Source of the DNA: Parascedosporium putredinis
Taxonomy: Eukaryota > Ascomycota > Sordariomycetes > Microascales > Microascaceae
Length of the DNA: 64,000 nt
Reading direction: 5' to 3'
Assembly (NCBI GenBank): GCA_949357655.1
Contig: CASHTG010000015.1
Location: 1,798,001 to 1,862,000, forward strand
The translations under genes and the position numbers were made by a program. The notes under the pieces were generated by a model. It saw only the letters and a program-made list of their open reading frames with translations, was not told where the DNA came from and made no database searches. Of this stretch, positions 62,412 through 64,000 are shown piece by piece. Position 1 is the stretch's first letter. Each line of letters starts with the position of its first letter.

Positions 62412-63385
62412 CTATGTCTCAGTAAATACGTAGGAGGAGGTCGATTCTTCGACGGGAATCTCAATCTTAGCCTCCTCGAGCTCCTTGCCATTCACCCTCA
62501 GGCCGGCCCTCATGACATCGCCGGGGATAACAGGACCGACGCCGGCAGGCGTTCCGGTAATAATGAGATCACCAGGCTCGAGCGTCATGACTCTGGAGAT
62601 GTGGCTGAGGATCTTGGGGATTTGGAAGAGCATGAGGTTGGTCGAGGCATCTTGCTTCGTCTCGCCGTTGACCTTGAGGAAGAGCTCGACGTTGTGGGGG
62701 TCGGGAATCGCGGACTTGGGGATAATCTGGCTTAGGGGCAGGAACGTATCAAAGCCCTTGGGAATGTCCCAAGGCAGGCCCTTCCTCTTCGCCTCGTTTT
62801 GGCCGTTTCGGGATGTCATGTCGATCGCGAGTAGATAAGCTACAAGGCGGGGCGCGAAGCGGTTATTAGTCTGAGCAACAGAAGTAGGCGGGGTCTTACA
62901 TGGCGGCATGGAGGCCTCAAGAAGCAGTAAACCTTGTTTATGGGTACAACTTACACTCGATGGCTTCAAGCGCGCCCTTGGTATCGGCACCATCAAAGTC
63001 CCTAAGCCTCCGGTTCAGGATGAGACCCAACTCGACCTCGTAGTGAAGGTCCACGCCCTTGGGGCGGAGGACGGGTCCTTGCCCGGGAAGGACGATGGAC
63101 GAAGGGGGCTTAAGGAAGAAGAAAGGCTGCTTAGGCTTTGTGTTGTTCAGCTCCGCGACGTGATCGCTACAGACGAGAAATGAGCGTCAGCTAGGTTACA
63201 CATATCTGACGTATATGTGCGGCTCCTCAGCACACTCTGGAGACGGGAGAGGAGATATATAGACAACGACGAGGAACGGGGGACGAGGGCCCTTACGCAT
63301 AGTTACGGCCGATGCACACAACCTTTCCAGGAGTGCGGTAAGTTGACGAGGAAGCAGTGGCAAAGGCTCTTCGTAGGAGCGACAT
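62412..63385 (-). CDS. Fumarylacetoacetate hydrolase-family protein (FAHD1/acylpyruvase-like)
   Basis: FAHD1-type enzymes are mitochondrial and hydrolyse acylpyruvates or decarboxylate oxaloacetate. Exons are 63385-63297, 63166-62955 and 62839-62412, in phase and without a frame break, giving 242 residues. The N-terminus MSLLRRAFATASSSTYRTPG resembles a mitochondrial targeting peptide. The domain begins KVVCIGRNYADHVAELNN, continues FFFLKPPSSIVLPGQG and LHYEVELGLILNRRLRDF (metal-binding Glu-x-Glu in EVELG), then IDMTSRNGQNEAKRKGLPW and GFDTFLPLSQIIPKSAI. The C-terminal part has ISRVMTLEPGDLIITGTPAG, the conserved GDLIxTGTPxGVGP motif. Catalytic His in the DHVAEL/HYEVEL region and the metal ligands are present, so the enzyme looks active. 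It is convergent with BNA1. Confidence 0.95.
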
Positions 63386-64000
63386 CTTGAGTAGCAGAAA
63401 AGAGGGACTAGTCGAGGCGCTGGTAGTAGAGGAAACGTGCGGCCTACGAGGTGAGGGTCTGCGTCGATCTCGGTCGCAGTCGATACTATCTCGTGAATCG
63501 CGGTGTCGCCTATTAACGTTGCAAGGGCTCCGGCGGGTTTTTTCGAGGTTGCTACAAGTTTGACGTTGCTCCTTCACGAGGGGAGGTCCGATGCACGGGC
63601 TCGGCAATAAAGGCTGACAGGAGCCGGTGGAGCTTGGGGATTGGCCAATGGAGTCCCGAGAACAGGGGGTTCCCGCACCAATGGTCGATGACTAACCTAG
63701 CAAATCAAGTCCGAGCCGAGATGGTCTTAGACTGTCGCGTGAGCACATCATCCCCGGCTTCTTCAAGGCCTGCCACCTTCAGACAAGGCTATGTTCGTCT
63801 ATGACAGCCACATTTCGCCCGTCTCTCCCTTTCTCATTTTGCCTTTGGCCCCTTATCGTATGGGAGGGGTTTCTTCTTCCTCCATATTCTAGTGTTAAAA
63901 CATCAAATTGCCTTGTTTACAGCCCTGAGCACTTGAAAACTTAGCCACGAGCGTGTTGGTGGGAGTTCTGGATATCGTTTCTTGTTCACTAAATGCATCT
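63386..64000. promoter_or_regulatory. Upstream region of the FAHD1-like gene, to the window edge
   Basis: This 5'-flanking sequence of the minus-strand FAHD1-like gene has no credible ORF. The 104-codon minus-strand ORF that starts at 63607 only extends the FAHD1 frame upstream; the first conserved Met is at 63385. Confidence 0.4.

Overview
The window looks like nuclear DNA of a filamentous ascomycete, most likely a Sordariomycete. Genes carry short introns (about 50-230 bp, one of 511 bp) with GTAAGT-like donors and CTAAC-type branch sites. The recognisable products are fungal or general eukaryotic: Dop1, Mon1, Pex10, an Erd1-like EXS protein, a WSC/glyoxal-oxidase protein, an NFX1/FAP1 zinc-finger protein, Bem46, a LYAR zinc finger, a Ctr copper transporter and Bna1. 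Nothing bacterial, viral or plasmid-like was seen, and there is no CRISPR array, rRNA or recognisable tRNA.

Layout. 1-5518 (-): DOP1, with its C-terminus beyond the left edge. 6638-8482 (+): MON1, divergent from DOP1. 8822-9317 (-): small unknown gene. 12909-17246 (-): secreted protein with five WSC domains and a copper radical oxidase. 22944-26605 (+): NFX1/FAP1-like gene. 29271-30999 (-): BEM46 alpha/beta hydrolase. 38945-40805 (+): LYAR-type protein. 41872-43051 (-): PEX10. 43826-45123 (+): ERD1-like. 52580-54169 (+): unknown Ser/Pro-rich gene. 56390/57074-58413 (+): Nudix CoA pyrophosphatase (PCD1-like). 58884-59938 (-): Ctr copper transporter. 61180-62049 (+): 3-hydroxyanthranilate dioxygenase (BNA1). 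62412-63385 (-): fumarylacetoacetate-hydrolase-family acylpyruvase (FAHD1-like). Long gene-poor stretches (9.3-12.9, 17.2-22.9, 31.0-38.9 and 45.1-52.6 kb) hold microsatellites, polypyrimidine tracts and short ATCAAT/GGATCC-type words, but no convincing genes.

Gene relations. This is ordinary housekeeping sequence, not an operon or an obvious biosynthetic cluster. DOP1 and MON1 share a promoter region and both act in endosome/Golgi traffic. PEX10 and the ERD1-like gene are also divergent. BNA1 and the FAHD1-like gene converge tail to tail.

The dominant unusual signal is technical. Most of the longer genes are broken by 1-2 base losses, and wherever I could place the loss precisely it lies in a homopolymer run. 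On both sides of each break the family sequence continues normally. This fits indel errors in an unpolished assembly far better than gene decay. ERD1, CTR and FAHD1 are intact. I see no convincing undescribed biological system here. The best leads are four exact copies of a 10-bp palindrome upstream of genes, and two unrecognised genes.
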